DNA of 64,000 bases from Candidatus Eisenbacteria bacterium (GCA_018831195.1 JAHJDP010000019.1:22782-86781), one strand, 5' to 3'; shown: positions 52,153 to 61,196, counted from the stretch's first letter. The notes: generated by a model not told the origin, from the letters alone. Numbers and translations: made by a program.

Positions 52153-54609
52153 CTAGCGATCGATGAAGATACCGTGCTCCGGAGTGTGCCGGAGCACGCT
52201 GTTTTTATACGTCTCCGCATTGTACGCATCTTCTCCCCCGCCGTCATCGATGAAGAGGGAATAGCTCGTTCCTCCATGATAGTCGTTTCCGCCGGCCCGG
52301 GCCGGTCCCGGGCTGTAGATATAACGATCGGATCCTTCGAGATCGTGAAAGAAACAGATGCTATTGTGGGCGGACGCCCCCAATGAAAAGAATTGCCCGC
52401 CGTTGTAAAAATCGTTTCCTGATTCATCGATAAAGAGCGTGACGCATTCATCCCAAGCAAGGCCCTGGGCGACGCCTTGACGGGTCGAGTATTGATCATT
52501 ACCGCCCTCTTCAATAAAGACACCGACGGCCTGATGCGCCGCAAAGCCCTGATTATAACGGGAACCGATATAGGTATCGTCTTCAGCTCCGCGGGCGGCC
52601 AGCAAACCGAAACCGTAATAATATCCGCCGCCCTGGGAGAAATTGCCCGCTTCGAGCCGGTCTTCACCACCGCCATCCACCAGGATTCCCAATCCGCCTG
52701 ATGCCATGGTGCGGAAACCCATGCCGCAGCCCTGGGACCAGGCATCGAAGATCCCTGCATCTCCATAACCTGTCGGATAAACCCCCTTGGCATAGTAGCG
52801 GTCGTCGCCGGCTTGATCCACGAGGCTTCCAATACCTTTGGCCAGCCCTATTCCCTGAACATGAAGATCACCCTCATATTGATCATTTCCGGAATGATCC
52901 AGGATAAAGCCCAGGCCGAAGAGACCGACGGCTTGGCAGTAGGAGCGGCCCCGGTAGATATCATCACCTCCGGCATCATGGATCCAGCCGATGCCGTAGT
53001 AGCCGACGCCTTGGCACCATTGCATTCCGATATAGCTGTCATCTCCCGACAGATCGAGGAGGCCGCCGATTCCCAGGCATCCCGCCCCTTGGGATCCCTT
53101 TGTCGTTGATTCATAGGCGTCATCACCGCAAAGATCGATGCAGACGGCGACCGGAAGATCCCACCCGTTATTGCCGCCGCTGTTTCCCGAGTAAAAATCA
53201 TTTCCGCCGAGATCAATGATAAAGGCGGTGTCGGTTTCCCGATACCAGTGATCGCCTGTGCCGCCGATAAGCATCCGGCCTGCAGGGGTCACCTGATCGA
53301 GGAGTATTTCAACCGCCAGCGTATCGCTGTAGATTGAGCGCAAAAATCGCCCCGCCTCTTCCGCCCAAAGGGGATCGGTCAACGTGGCAAGTGACGCGGC
53401 CGCCTCCAGAAGGGCCGGATAATCTATCTTTTGTGCAAGTTCAATCAAGCGCTTGTTCTTTTCGAACCGGCCGGTGTCTTCATCAAAGTGGATATAGATA
53501 TCCTCGGCGAAAGCATCCGAGAGATTCCATCTTTCTGTTTCAAGAAAGCGCTTTTCGTCATCGGTGAGAGCGGCGAAAGCCCGCCGGTGCGCCTGTTCCG
53601 CCTGCTGTAGAACCCGCTCAATCTGATGCAAGAGGGGTTGAATGAGCCGGCGCCTGTGGGCTCGGCGTGATGGCGTTGAGACAGGAATCGCAAGAGGGAT
53701 CAGTCGTTTCACCGCACTCCGGTTAATGTTAAAATCCGCGGCCAGAAGAGGTGAGGCATTCTCAAGAACTTGCAAGGAGCATTGGGCATTCAGGAATAGA
53801 TCGGTGATATGCCGCGAAACGGCCTCAAGCCGGAAGGGATTCCTGTGAACATAGATCATGCTCTCCAATCTGAACGGATCGCAGCCGCTGTGGCAGCGAT
53901 TCAATCGCTTTAACAAATCCTCTGTCTCGGCGCGGAAACCATATTTTTCAGTGAGGGACCAGAAGAGAGGTGTCAGGGCGCTGTTGCGATAGCGGGTCGG
54001 CGGATAGATGGTGGCATTCACCCGCGGTTCGGGCCATCGGGCTTCAGGGCGGAGACCCAGGACCACGGGTAAATCGAGGATCTCCTGCGAGACCTCCGCC
54101 GTTCCGGCCAGCCTGTCGCCGGACTTGAGCTGTTCAAGGGTGTGGGACGGATCACGCCAGAATTCAATTTGCCGGGGGCGTGCAACCGGCTCTCCATTGA
54201 TCTCCATCGTCTTATACACGGCATTGCGGATAACGCGCAGGGGACAGGGCGCGCCGGCCTGCTTGCCTTCAAGCGCGCCGGTGAAGATGGCGCGGACGGA
54301 TTCGGCGGGGCATGTGAAGGGCTTCCCATAGAGACCGATGATAATGTCATGGAGTTGAAGACCGCCCTGATCGGCCGGCGAATCGGGGAAGACGGCCGTG
54401 ACCCTGAGCCCGCATTCCGCTCCGTGCAGTGACGGCGTCCCGCCGAGACGGCCTTCAATGTCGGGAAGGGGAGAGACCGGTTCGGTGTAAATCCCAAGCC
54501 AGCCGCGATCATCTTTTGCCGCGGCCTCCGCTGCAGAGGCGGAAAGGAATCCAAGAAGTGCAAGGATTCCGATGAAGGTTATGATGGCGCTCCAACCCAT
54601 CCGGCCCAT
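52153..54609 (-). CDS. exported PDZ protein with a long Asp-Gly repeat solenoid
   Basis: An 818-residue exported protein; ATG 54609 follows AGGAGGAAAGATC. Signal peptide (ITFIGILALLGFLSASAAEA), then a PDZ domain (about 35-125; VFPDSPADQGGLQLHDIIIG), a helical middle (about 200-440, with the Arg-rich RRAHRRRLIQPLLHQIERVL), and residues about 455-805 built of about 12 repeats of roughly 30 residues. Each repeat has a Gly-[Asn/Asp/Glu]-Asp-x-[Tyr/Leu] core (LGGNDFYSG, LSGDDSYIG, AGGDDIYRG, HSGNDQYEG, EGGNDQYST) followed by Gln-Gly-x-Gly and Gly-x-Gly-hydrophobic-Asp. This predicts a beta-solenoid, possibly calcium-binding like RTX rolls. I do not recognise the family. Confidence 0.75.
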   Translation of the reverse strand: MGRMGWSAIITFIGILALLGFLSASAAEAAAKDDRGWLGIYTEPVSPLPDIEGRLGGTPSLHGAECGLRVTAVFPDSPADQGGLQLHDIIIGLYGKPFTCPAESVRAIFTGALEGKQAGAPCPLRVIRNAVYKTMEINGEPVARPRQIEFWRDPSHTLEQLKSGDRLAGTAEVSQEILDLPVVLGLRPEARWPEPRVNATIYPPTRYRNSALTPLFWSLTEKYGFRAETEDLLKRLNRCHSGCDPFRLESMIYVHRNPFRLEAVSRHITDLFLNAQCSLQVLENASPLLAADFNINRSAVKRLIPLAIPVSTPSRRAHRRRLIQPLLHQIERVLQQAEQAHRRAFAALTDDEKRFLETERWNLSDAFAEDIYIHFDEDTGRFEKNKRLIELAQKIDYPALLEAAASLATLTDPLWAEEAGRFLRSIYSDTLAVEILLDQVTPAGRMLIGGTGDHWYRETDTAFIIDLGGNDFYSGNSGGNNGWDLPVAVCIDLCGDDAYESTTKGSQGAGCLGIGGLLDLSGDDSYIGMQWCQGVGYYGIGWIHDAGGDDIYRGRSYCQAVGLFGLGFILDHSGNDQYEGDLHVQGIGLAKGIGSLVDQAGDDRYYAKGVYPTGYGDAGIFDAWSQGCGMGFRTMASGGLGILVDGGGEDRLEAGNFSQGGGYYYGFGLLAARGAEDDTYIGSRYNQGFAAHQAVGVFIEEGGNDQYSTRQGVAQGLAWDECVTLFIDESGNDFYNGGQFFSLGASAHNSICFFHDLEGSDRYIYSPGPARAGGNDYHGGTSYSLFIDDGGGEDAYNAETYKNSVLRHTPEHGIFIDR
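52173..52207 (+). terminator. Rho-independent terminator overlapping the convergent gene's 3' end
   Basis: CGTGCTCCGG (52173-52182), loop AGTGTG, CCGGAGCACG (52189-52198), then CTGTTTTTA. It terminates the lamin-tail gene on the plus strand but lies inside the coding sequence of the minus-strand PDZ-solenoid gene, where it encodes its penultimate residues (RHTPEHG). Confidence 0.8.
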
Positions 54610-54677
54610 GATCTTTCCTCCTGATTTGCCCGCGGTCGTTTTAGTTCACCTCTTCTGGTTTAGCAGATCGGCGAGGG

Positions 54678-54713
54678 AATACAAAGCCGGATCGGTAATA
54701 AAACCGATCCGGC
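54678..54713 (-). terminator. Rho-independent terminator of the 54757-55808 gene pair
   Basis: On the minus strand GCCGGATCGG (54713-54704), loop TTTTATTA, CCGATCCGGC (54695-54686), followed by TTTGTATT. It separates the small secreted-protein pair from the PDZ-solenoid gene, which therefore likely has its own promoter. Confidence 0.85.
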
Positions 54714-54756
54714 GTCAGCAGCGAAAATCTGGGAGGATCTGTCAGGTCCGTCGCAA

Positions 54757-55218
54757 CTAAATTCCAGCCCCCGGAGGGTTGATCCTGTTCAATACCGCTT
54801 TCACGGAATTCATTGGTATAGAAAGGTGGACTTTTTCATCGGAGTTCTCGACATCGATCGTCAGATTGATGCCCTCTTTCCGAATGAGAACGGTCTCATT
54901 GCCGGATTCCACCTCGACAAAGACAGCGTCCGGTATCTTTTCCAGCTCGGAAATGGATTCCATCGCCAAATAAATCCACGGTTCCGTCCCCGGATCGAGA
55001 TCAAAATCCAATGCCGATTTGGGAACAAAGCCTAGAGCTGTTTGAACCACGAAACCCGGAATGTATAGCGAGATATGGTCGCCGTGCGGCCCGTATTCCG
55101 TGTACTGGATTTTCAACACCCCGGCCCTGTGGACCGATGCGGTGAGAAAGAGAAGGCAGAAGAAAAGAGCGATGACGGTCCCGCCAAAACTCAACAGAAA
55201 ACGGTTTCTGGACGCCAT
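54757..55218 (-). CDS. small exported or membrane-anchored protein with YvlB-like module
   Basis: A 153-residue protein with an N-terminal hydrophobic segment (LSFGGTVIALFFCLLFLTAS, about 9-28), so exported or anchored. The mature part has HISLYIPGFVVQTALGFVP and VHLSIPMNSVKAVLNRI, two copies of a motif V-x-h-x-I/L-P-h-x-x-V-x-x-h-L that also appears in the adjacent gene and resembles the repeated module I recall from YvlB/SHOCT-like envelope-stress proteins of Firmicutes. ATG 55218 follows GAGGTGAACC, 8 bases after the stop of the upstream gene: same operon. Function unknown. Confidence 0.65.
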   Translation of the reverse strand: MASRNRFLLSFGGTVIALFFCLLFLTASVHRAGVLKIQYTEYGPHGDHISLYIPGFVVQTALGFVPKSALDFDLDPGTEPWIYLAMESISELEKIPDAVFVEVESGNETVLIRKEGINLTIDVENSDEKVHLSIPMNSVKAVLNRINPPGAGI

Positions 55219-55226
55219 GGTTCACC

Positions 55227-55808
55227 TCAATCGTCTTGAGTGGATTTCTTGTCGATCCATACACGAACAATATCATCATCGTCATGCACGGTGATGAGAC
55301 CCGTCTCGCCTTCTTTCGTCAAGGCCTCTATAGCCGCAAGGATATTGAGTTCGTGGGGATCATCGGTCGTCAACGCGTCAATCACGTGGATGGGGAGATT
55401 GATCTCCACCTTTTCACGAGGGCCATCCCCGCTCTTCTTGTGTTTTCTCGATTCGACATGAATCAATATGCGGTCGCCTTCCTTGCTGATTCTCACGATT
55501 TCATCATCTTCCTCAATCGTCACATATTCGCCATCCTCGGATTTTCTGAGAATCTCACCGAGCTTGTCAAACTCGATGCCGGCAAGGTCGAGCTCATCCA
55601 GTTCCAGAATGCCGTCGTGAAGTTCATCCGTCTCGATCATCGGTAGAATCGATTCCACCAGATTGAGCGGCAGATTGATTTTGACGCGGTCTCCGTCGCT
55701 GCCGGCTTCATTGACATAAACATGAATCCAAAAATCTCCAGATGCGCCGGCGCCAAGAGGCAAGCAAAGGGCTACCGCCAATCCCAGGAGCAAAATCTTC
55801 TTCAACAT
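55227..55808 (-). CDS. small secreted protein with duplicated YvlB-like modules
   Basis: A 193-residue exported protein. ATG 55808 is behind GGAGGTGGCATC; signal peptide MLKKILLLGLAVALCLPLGAG. Two modules: VKINLPLNLVESILPMIETD (about 43-62) and VEINLPIHVIDALTTDD (about 128-144), each followed by an acidic stretch and a strand of the type V-T-I-E-E-D-D-E-I-V-R-I. The C-terminal strand repeats this as ITVHDDDDIVRVWI. It is strongly acidic. Related to the downstream 153-residue protein, so probably an old duplication. Function unknown; binding of a charged partner is speculation. Confidence 0.7.
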   Translation of the reverse strand: MLKKILLLGLAVALCLPLGAGASGDFWIHVYVNEAGSDGDRVKINLPLNLVESILPMIETDELHDGILELDELDLAGIEFDKLGEILRKSEDGEYVTIEEDDEIVRISKEGDRILIHVESRKHKKSGDGPREKVEINLPIHVIDALTTDDPHELNILAAIEALTKEGETGLITVHDDDDIVRVWIDKKSTQDD

Positions 55809-56048
55809 GATGCCACCTCCCGTTTTCATACTCCGGCCTGATCGATGGGTCGATTCGCCGTCTGTGAAAGATCTCCTTCCCGGGAAGCGTTCAACCGCCA
55901 TCCGGCCCGGGTTCATTTAGACTTACGCAGGCCCGGGAGCGAAGGTTCCCTTGAGAATGAAGGTGGGACTGTGGTAAAAATTCACACAAGTGAGTATTAT
56001 CGATGCATGGGATGCCGATCGCCCACCAGCGGTGTGACGGCGGCAAAT

Positions 56049-56073
56049 TAACTGACAGTTATATAACGAGTTA
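56049..56073 (+). promoter_or_regulatory. two palindromic sites upstream of the sigma-54 promoter
   Basis: TAACTGACAGTTA (56049-56061) is a perfect palindrome around a central A, followed 3 bases later by TAACGAGTTA (56064-56073), another TAAC/GTTA inverted pair. They lie about 35-60 bases upstream of the -24 element, a usual place for activator sites of NtrC-family regulators. The rest of 55809-56157 holds only the ribosome binding sites and an AT-rich tract (56078-56097). Confidence 0.5.
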
Positions 56074-56108
56074 CGCTTTCTTTTTTATTTTGCATTTCGG
56101 GCATTGCC

Positions 56109-56122
56109 GGTACGGTCCTTGC
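56109..56122 (+). promoter_or_regulatory. sigma-54 (-24/-12) promoter
   Basis: GGTACG-GTCC-TTGC at 56109-56122 fits the sigma-54 consensus TGGCACG-N4-TTGC: GG and GC are separated by exactly 10 bases, and ACG and TTGC are intact; only the C after GG and the T before it differ. Transcription would start near 56134, leaving a ~24-base leader to ATG 56158. Confidence 0.75.
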
Positions 56123-56157
56123 CTATAGAGCTCCCAGAACATTTACGGGAGGTAGAG

Positions 56158-57507
56158 ATGAAGGACTCCTGCAGGCACTTTCCAGTCATCCTGGTAGCGA
56201 TGATTCTCCTCTTCGCATCATTGACGGCATCTGTTTCCGCCGATGCTCTCATCATTGAAAAGATCGAGGTCCAAGGGAATCTCCGGACAAGTGCGGGGCG
56301 GATCATCGCGGTATCGGGTTTAGCGACCGGTGATCCGGCGACGCCCGAGACGATTCATTCCGCCGCGCATCGCCTTCGTTCCTCGTCATACTTCAGTGAA
56401 GTGGAAGTTTATACTCGCGCCGGTACGGCTCCGGGCCGTGTTGTTGTCGTCTTCAGCGTTTCGGAAAACCGCCCTCATTTTCGCTTGGGGATGGGGTATG
56501 AAGATCTCTCCGGATGGTACCTGATCCCCTTACAGCTCAATCTCGATAATTTGACGGGCCATGGGGAGATTTTAAATTTAAGCGCACGCGTCGGATGGCG
56601 CCTGTCCGGCCTCGTTCTGACTTACCAAAACATTTCTCTCTCCGACCCCCGCCGCTTCTTTGAGCTTCAGCTCAAGGGTGAGTCGGTCGACCGGTTGTAC
56701 TTTCTTGAAGGAACGGAAATCAGCCAGGTCGTCTCGCAGAGTGGATTAGGTTTTCATGGAGAAGTACCCGTTGCAGATCATCTGAATCTCGGCGGATGGT
56801 TTGATGTAGAGTCTTTTGAGCCCGATTCCTCCGCGGAAGTATACCGTAAGAATGAAATGCAGGACCGCCGGGAGGGAGACATTGTTCCCTTTGAGGATCT
56901 GCCAACCGGAATTCAATCAGAGGTCGGGCGGCGGACCCTGGTGAGTATTGGAATGTCCCTCGGCATCGATACCCGCCGGGGCGGCGGTCTGCGGACCAGG
57001 GGATTGTGGGGGCGAACATTAGGGGAGTACATTTTCAGCGAGAAAGACGGCTTCCCTGCTTGGCATTGGGATTTGAGGGCTTATACACCGATCGGCTCCA
57101 GGCTTCAACTATCGGCCCGGAGCCTGGCGGGAAGCGTCTCCTCCAAAGCGCCCTTTTACAAACGATACTATCTTGGCGGGCTCTATACGGTTCGCGGTTA
57201 TCCAAGCCATTCCCTTTCCACGCCTGAAGGACATTTGAATTTCGCCACCTTGTCGCTTGAGCTGCGGGCCGCATGGATCGGCGCCGCCGTTGACCCGCTG
57301 TTGACCGGCTTGGTTTTCTGCGATCTCGGCACCGGTTGGAATGACCGTTGGCCGGATGCGGGGGATATTTCGGCCGGCATCGGATATGGTTTCCGGCTGC
57401 GGATGCCATGGATCGGCCGTCTGGGATTGGATATCGGATATCCTCTGAATCCCTCTCCGGTCAAGGAATCCTTTCACATTAATGCCAGCATCGGATGGAC
57501 ATTCTAA
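56158..57507 (+). CDS. Omp85-type outer-membrane protein with one POTRA domain
   Basis: A 449-residue protein. ATG 56158 follows GGGAGGTAG; signal peptide PVILVAMILLFASLTASVSA. One POTRA domain (about 30-100; IIEKIEVQGNLRTSAGRIIA and SSSYFSEVEVYTRAG) precedes a ~16-strand barrel. Family landmarks of the barrel are YYLGGLYTVRGYPSHS (the R-G-Y/F motif on loop 6), the strand LGLDIGYPLN and the C-terminal aromatic NASIGWTF. BamA has five POTRA domains and is longer; a single POTRA suits TamA-like, FhaC-like or patatin-associated minimal Omp85 proteins. It likely inserts or exports an envelope protein. First gene of the sigma-54 operon. Confidence 0.85.
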   Translation: MKDSCRHFPVILVAMILLFASLTASVSADALIIEKIEVQGNLRTSAGRIIAVSGLATGDPATPETIHSAAHRLRSSSYFSEVEVYTRAGTAPGRVVVVFSVSENRPHFRLGMGYEDLSGWYLIPLQLNLDNLTGHGEILNLSARVGWRLSGLVLTYQNISLSDPRRFFELQLKGESVDRLYFLEGTEISQVVSQSGLGFHGEVPVADHLNLGGWFDVESFEPDSSAEVYRKNEMQDRREGDIVPFEDLPTGIQSEVGRRTLVSIGMSLGIDTRRGGGLRTRGLWGRTLGEYIFSEKDGFPAWHWDLRAYTPIGSRLQLSARSLAGSVSSKAPFYKRYYLGGLYTVRGYPSHSLSTPEGHLNFATLSLELRAAWIGAAVDPLLTGLVFCDLGTGWNDRWPDAGDISAGIGYGFRLRMPWIGRLGLDIGYPLNPSPVKESFHINASIGWTF

Positions 57508-57557
57508 TTATGCGGAGGCAGCCGGAAAGGGTGCGGCGGATGATGAGAGGCCGGTTT

Positions 57558-58220
57558 ATGAATAGCCGGATCGCAAGGCGCTTAATAATAATGCTCCTCG
57601 GAGTTCTGGGAGGGACTCTGCCGGGAGCCTCGCTCGCCGGCGAAGTCGTGATTGAATCATTGGAACCGGCACGGAGGGACAGCATCCTCACTTGCACTTT
57701 AGTGACCCGCGGATTGCCGGATGCGCCGTCCAGGGAAACGATCCTGAGCGGTCTCCCTTCATCCCTCGTGATCTCGTTCACACTGTTGGACGAATCGGGG
57801 CAGGAGTTGGAAAGCTCCCGCGTTGAAGTGCGCATTGAACCGGACTTGTGGGAGGACGTCATTTTTATTAGAACGCCGTTTCTTGATCAAAAGGCCGAAT
57901 CGATAGAGGCGGTCGTTGAACAGCTTCATCGACTGGGTCCTCTGCCGGTGCATCCCTTGAATCATCTTCCCGAAAACTTGCCGCTGCAGATTCGTTCCCG
58001 CTTGTCTATTTATCCTTTGGCGCCGGCCGAGATCCTCCGCGTCAAAGCCCTGTTCGGAGGGGATGAGGAAGAATCCGAACCCAGCCGGCGCGAGGTCTCG
58101 GTTGGGATTGGATCGTTGATGCGGTTCTTTTTGGGCGGACACCGGGATGAGGAATGGGTGGCTTCGGCGACGTCGGGGTGGTTTACCTGTCGTGACTTGA
58201 TGGATGGAGACCCAAAATGA
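57558..58220 (+). CDS. DUF4390-like exported protein
   Basis: A 220-residue protein. ATG 57558 (GAGAGG upstream) opens a signal peptide (IARRLIIMLLGVLGGTLPGASLAGE); in-frame ATGs at 57495 and 57510 also exist, the first overlapping the barrel gene stop. The mature part (about 30-200) alternates beta strands (VVIESLEPARRDSILTCTLV, EVRIEPDLWEDVIFIRTPFL), consistent with the DUF4390 family, which in other bacteria also lies directly before an NtrY-like kinase. Function unknown, periplasmic. Its stop overlaps the kinase ATG (ATGA). Confidence 0.75.
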   Translation: MNSRIARRLIIMLLGVLGGTLPGASLAGEVVIESLEPARRDSILTCTLVTRGLPDAPSRETILSGLPSSLVISFTLLDESGQELESSRVEVRIEPDLWEDVIFIRTPFLDQKAESIEAVVEQLHRLGPLPVHPLNHLPENLPLQIRSRLSIYPLAPAEILRVKALFGGDEEESEPSRREVSVGIGSLMRFFLGGHRDEEWVASATSGWFTCRDLMDGDPK

Positions 58221-59752
58221 AAGACCTGCGGCTGCAACTGATCGCCATTCTCGTTTTGGTGGCGCTCCTGCCGGCCATACCGGCGGTTTGGACGGCCCAC
58301 TCGCTCTTCACGCAGATCTTGGATCCGGTTCTGGAGGCTGATCTCCTGGAAGGGGCCCGCGCCGGTCTGGATTCCACACGGGATCTTCTATTAGAAGAAA
58401 TGCGCGGATTTGGAAGAAAAATCCATCAATGCGCCGCAGTCGATACATTGACCGAGGGCGCCCTTGCAGCGCTGACCGAGCGGGAGAGAGCCTCTCTCAA
58501 AGCCCTGGCGGCGGAGCCTGATCGATCGGGCCGGGCCGCTGATGGCGCAGATGAGCTGCAGATCCGGATTCCTCCCCAGCGGATCACCTTGGGCGACCGC
58601 GATCTCCTGGTGGCACAGGTTGTTCTCCCGGATCGCCGAACCGCTTGGTTGAGCCAGCCGATTCCGTCGGACCTCTCTGAACGGGCGGAGCTTCTTTCCA
58701 ACAATATCCGCTGGGTGGAGGCGCTTCGAAGGGAGCGGAGCCCTGTTCTTCGAAGCCTGCTGGCCACTTTTCTCCTCGTCTACGGCGGCATCCTGCTCCT
58801 CGTGCTGGTGTTGGGGTTGGTCCTCGCTTCGCGGAATACGCGTCCCTTGGCGGTTCTCGGCGACGGTATCAAAAGTGTCGCCGGGGGCGCGTTGGAGACA
58901 ACGGTGCCGGAAATCGGCGGAGGAGAGATCCGCGGGCTTCTCAGCAACTTTAACAATATGGTGGGCCGCTTGAGAGGTCAGCAGGCGGAGCTGCTGCGGC
59001 TTGAAAAGCTGAGCGCCTGGCGGCAGATGGCCCGCAGCCTGGCTCATGAAATTAAAAATCCATTGACACCGATACAACTGGCGGCGCAGCAGATGCGGGA
59101 TGCCTATTCCGGCGATGATCCGGAATACATCTCTCTTGTTAAAGAGGGGGTGGCGATCATTGAGGAAGAGGTGGCGGGTCTGCGAAATCTGGTGAGCGCC
59201 TTTTCACAATTCGCCCGTCTCCCCGATCCTCTGATGTCGCCTGTGGCGATCGGAGACATCCTAAGCGACATAATGAGTCTTTACGGACCGGACCGGGTCT
59301 CCTTGACGGGACAGGATGAAATGCGTCAGAAAGAGGCGCCGGAATATTTCATTCAATGCGATCGGGATCAGATGCACCGCGTTCTCATTAATTTGATCAA
59401 TAATGCCCTGCATGCACAGGAATCGCTCGGTGTTGATGAGCCAATCGAGATTGAGGTGATCCCACCGGAGGCTCCGGCCTGCCGGGTTGGTCTTCGTATC
59501 TGTGATCGCGGACCCGGCATACCGGCAAACCTCAGACAACGGATCTTTGAACCCGATTTTACAACAAAGCCGGATGGGATGGGGCTGGGGCTGGCCATTG
59601 TGGAAGCGACCATCCACGCCCATGCCGGCTCGATAGCGGTGTCGGAGAGGGAGGGCGGCGGATCGATCTTTGCGATAACTCTTCCCCTGGGCGCTGTTGA
59701 GTCTGATGTGGAGTCAGACGGAATGACGGATGGAGGGATGGATGAAACCTAG
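58217..59752 (+). CDS. NtrY-like membrane sensor histidine kinase
   Basis: A 511-residue kinase: TM1 (about 8-25, IAILVLVALLPAIPAVW), a periplasmic domain (about 30-178), TM2 (about 182-204, LATFLLVYGGILLLVLVLGL), HAMP (about 205-255), HisKA with His277 in ARSLAHEIKNPLTPIQLAA, and HATPase_c with N-box NLINNALHAQE, DRGPGIPANLRQRIFEPDF and GMGLGLAIVEATIHAHAG. H-box and order match NtrY-type nitrogen/envelope sensors. It overlaps both neighbours by a few bases, so it is firmly within the operon and is the presumed partner of the following regulator. Confidence 0.92.
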   Translation: MKDLRLQLIAILVLVALLPAIPAVWTAHSLFTQILDPVLEADLLEGARAGLDSTRDLLLEEMRGFGRKIHQCAAVDTLTEGALAALTERERASLKALAAEPDRSGRAADGADELQIRIPPQRITLGDRDLLVAQVVLPDRRTAWLSQPIPSDLSERAELLSNNIRWVEALRRERSPVLRSLLATFLLVYGGILLLVLVLGLVLASRNTRPLAVLGDGIKSVAGGALETTVPEIGGGEIRGLLSNFNNMVGRLRGQQAELLRLEKLSAWRQMARSLAHEIKNPLTPIQLAAQQMRDAYSGDDPEYISLVKEGVAIIEEEVAGLRNLVSAFSQFARLPDPLMSPVAIGDILSDIMSLYGPDRVSLTGQDEMRQKEAPEYFIQCDRDQMHRVLINLINNALHAQESLGVDEPIEIEVIPPEAPACRVGLRICDRGPGIPANLRQRIFEPDFTTKPDGMGLGLAIVEATIHAHAGSIAVSEREGGGSIFAITLPLGAVESDVESDGMTDGGMDET

Positions 59753-61196
59753 AATTCTCATTGTCGATGATGAAAAGAATATCCGCCGGACCCTCTCCAT
59801 GATTCTAAAGAGTGCGGGTTATACAACTCGCGAGGCTTCTTCCGGCGAGGAAGCGCTCACGATGATTGATGAGGCTCCATCCGACGCTGTTCTGCTTGAT
59901 ATCGGACTTCCCGGCATGTCCGGAATGGAGCTGTTAAGGGTCCTTCGATCCGATCATGGAAACGCCGGCGTCATCATGATTTCAGGGCAGGCGACAGTCG
60001 CGGCGGCCGTCGAGGCGACGCGCCTCGGGGCGATTGATTTTCTCGAGAAGCCGCTCTCCAAGGACCGGGTTCTCATCGCCGTTCGGAATGCGCTGCAGAT
60101 TAGCTCCCTTGGCGCGACGGTCGGCCGTCTGCAGAAATCGGAATCGCAACGCCACCTCATGATCGGGGAAAGCCGCGCCATGGAAAAGCTGCGCGCGCAG
60201 GTCAAGAGGATCGGTCCGACCGGCGCGACGGTTCTGATCACCGGCGAGAGCGGCAGCGGCAAGGAATTGGTGGCCCGGATGCTGCATGAGTTCAGCTCCG
60301 TGGCCTCCGGTCCCTTTGTTAAGGTCAATTGCGCCGCGATACCGGAAGAGCTGATCGAGACGGAACTTTTCGGCTGCGTGAAGGGCGCTTATACCGGCGC
60401 CGATCGCAGCCGCGACGGCAAATTCCTCCTGGCCGACGGCGGCACGATCTTCCTCGATGAAATCGGGGACATGTCGCTGCGGGTGCAGGCAAAAGTCTTG
60501 CGGGCATTGCAAGAGAAGGAAATCGAGAGGGTGGGTGATTCGGCCACTCTAAAGGTCAAGGTTCGCGTCCTCGCCGCAACCAACAAAGATCTGATGGATG
60601 AGGTGGCGGCGCAACGGTTTCGTGAGGATCTCTACTATAGATTGAATGTCGTTCCCCTTAGTGTTCCACCGTTGCGAGAGAGGCGGTGCGAGATTTCCCT
60701 CCTATCCAATCATTTCCTGCAGCTCTATGCAGGGGAGAACGATCTTCCACCAAAATCACTTTCACAGGAGGCGCAGAAGCTGCTCGAGGAACGGAGGTGG
60801 CGCGGCAACATCCGCGAACTCCGCAATGTGATAGAGCGCCTGGCGATTCTGAGCCCGGGAGAAAAGATCACCGCGGAAGATGTCCATCTCCTCGCTCCGG
60901 AGGGAGGAGCACATGCACGGGCATCGGGGAGGCGCCCCTCAACCGGCTCGGCCGGACCTGATCTGGAGGAGATCCGGGAAATGGGCGGCTTGGTACAAGC
61001 CCGCCGCGAGTATGAAAAACATTGCATAGAAGTTTGCTTGGATAAAACAGGCGGGAATGTCTCTCAGGCGGCGCAATGGCTAGGGATCGAGCGCAGCAAT
61101 CTGCATAAAAAGATTCAATCATATGGCTTGGACAAGAAAACACAACGGCCGGGAGAATCAACTCCAGGCGAGGATGAAAATTATGAAAAGGTCTAG
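59742..61196 (+). CDS. NtrC-family sigma-54-dependent response regulator
   Basis: A 484-residue activator: receiver domain with Asp53 (AVLLDIGLPGMSG) and acidic pair Asp9/Asp10, AAA+ domain with Walker A GESGSGKE (about 168-175), the sigma-54 contact loop GAYTGA (215-220, a normal variant of GAFTGA), Walker B GGTIFLDEIGDM, and a C-terminal Fis-type HTH (about 430-470; GGNVSQAAQWLGIERSNLHK). It therefore should activate sigma-54 promoters such as the one at 56109, probably by binding the palindromes at 56049-56073; this autoregulation is inferred. ATG 59742 with GGAGGG just upstream overlaps the kinase end. Confidence 0.95.
   Translation: MKPRILIVDDEKNIRRTLSMILKSAGYTTREASSGEEALTMIDEAPSDAVLLDIGLPGMSGMELLRVLRSDHGNAGVIMISGQATVAAAVEATRLGAIDFLEKPLSKDRVLIAVRNALQISSLGATVGRLQKSESQRHLMIGESRAMEKLRAQVKRIGPTGATVLITGESGSGKELVARMLHEFSSVASGPFVKVNCAAIPEELIETELFGCVKGAYTGADRSRDGKFLLADGGTIFLDEIGDMSLRVQAKVLRALQEKEIERVGDSATLKVKVRVLAATNKDLMDEVAAQRFREDLYYRLNVVPLSVPPLRERRCEISLLSNHFLQLYAGENDLPPKSLSQEAQKLLEERRWRGNIRELRNVIERLAILSPGEKITAEDVHLLAPEGGAHARASGRRPSTGSAGPDLEEIREMGGLVQARREYEKHCIEVCLDKTGGNVSQAAQWLGIERSNLHKKIQSYGLDKKTQRPGESTPGEDENYEKV

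Noticed and set aside
52600..53250. CRISPR-like or tandem DNA repeat in the solenoid gene
   Set aside because: The periodicity is at the protein level; DNA of the repeat units is too diverged and the frame is continuously coding.
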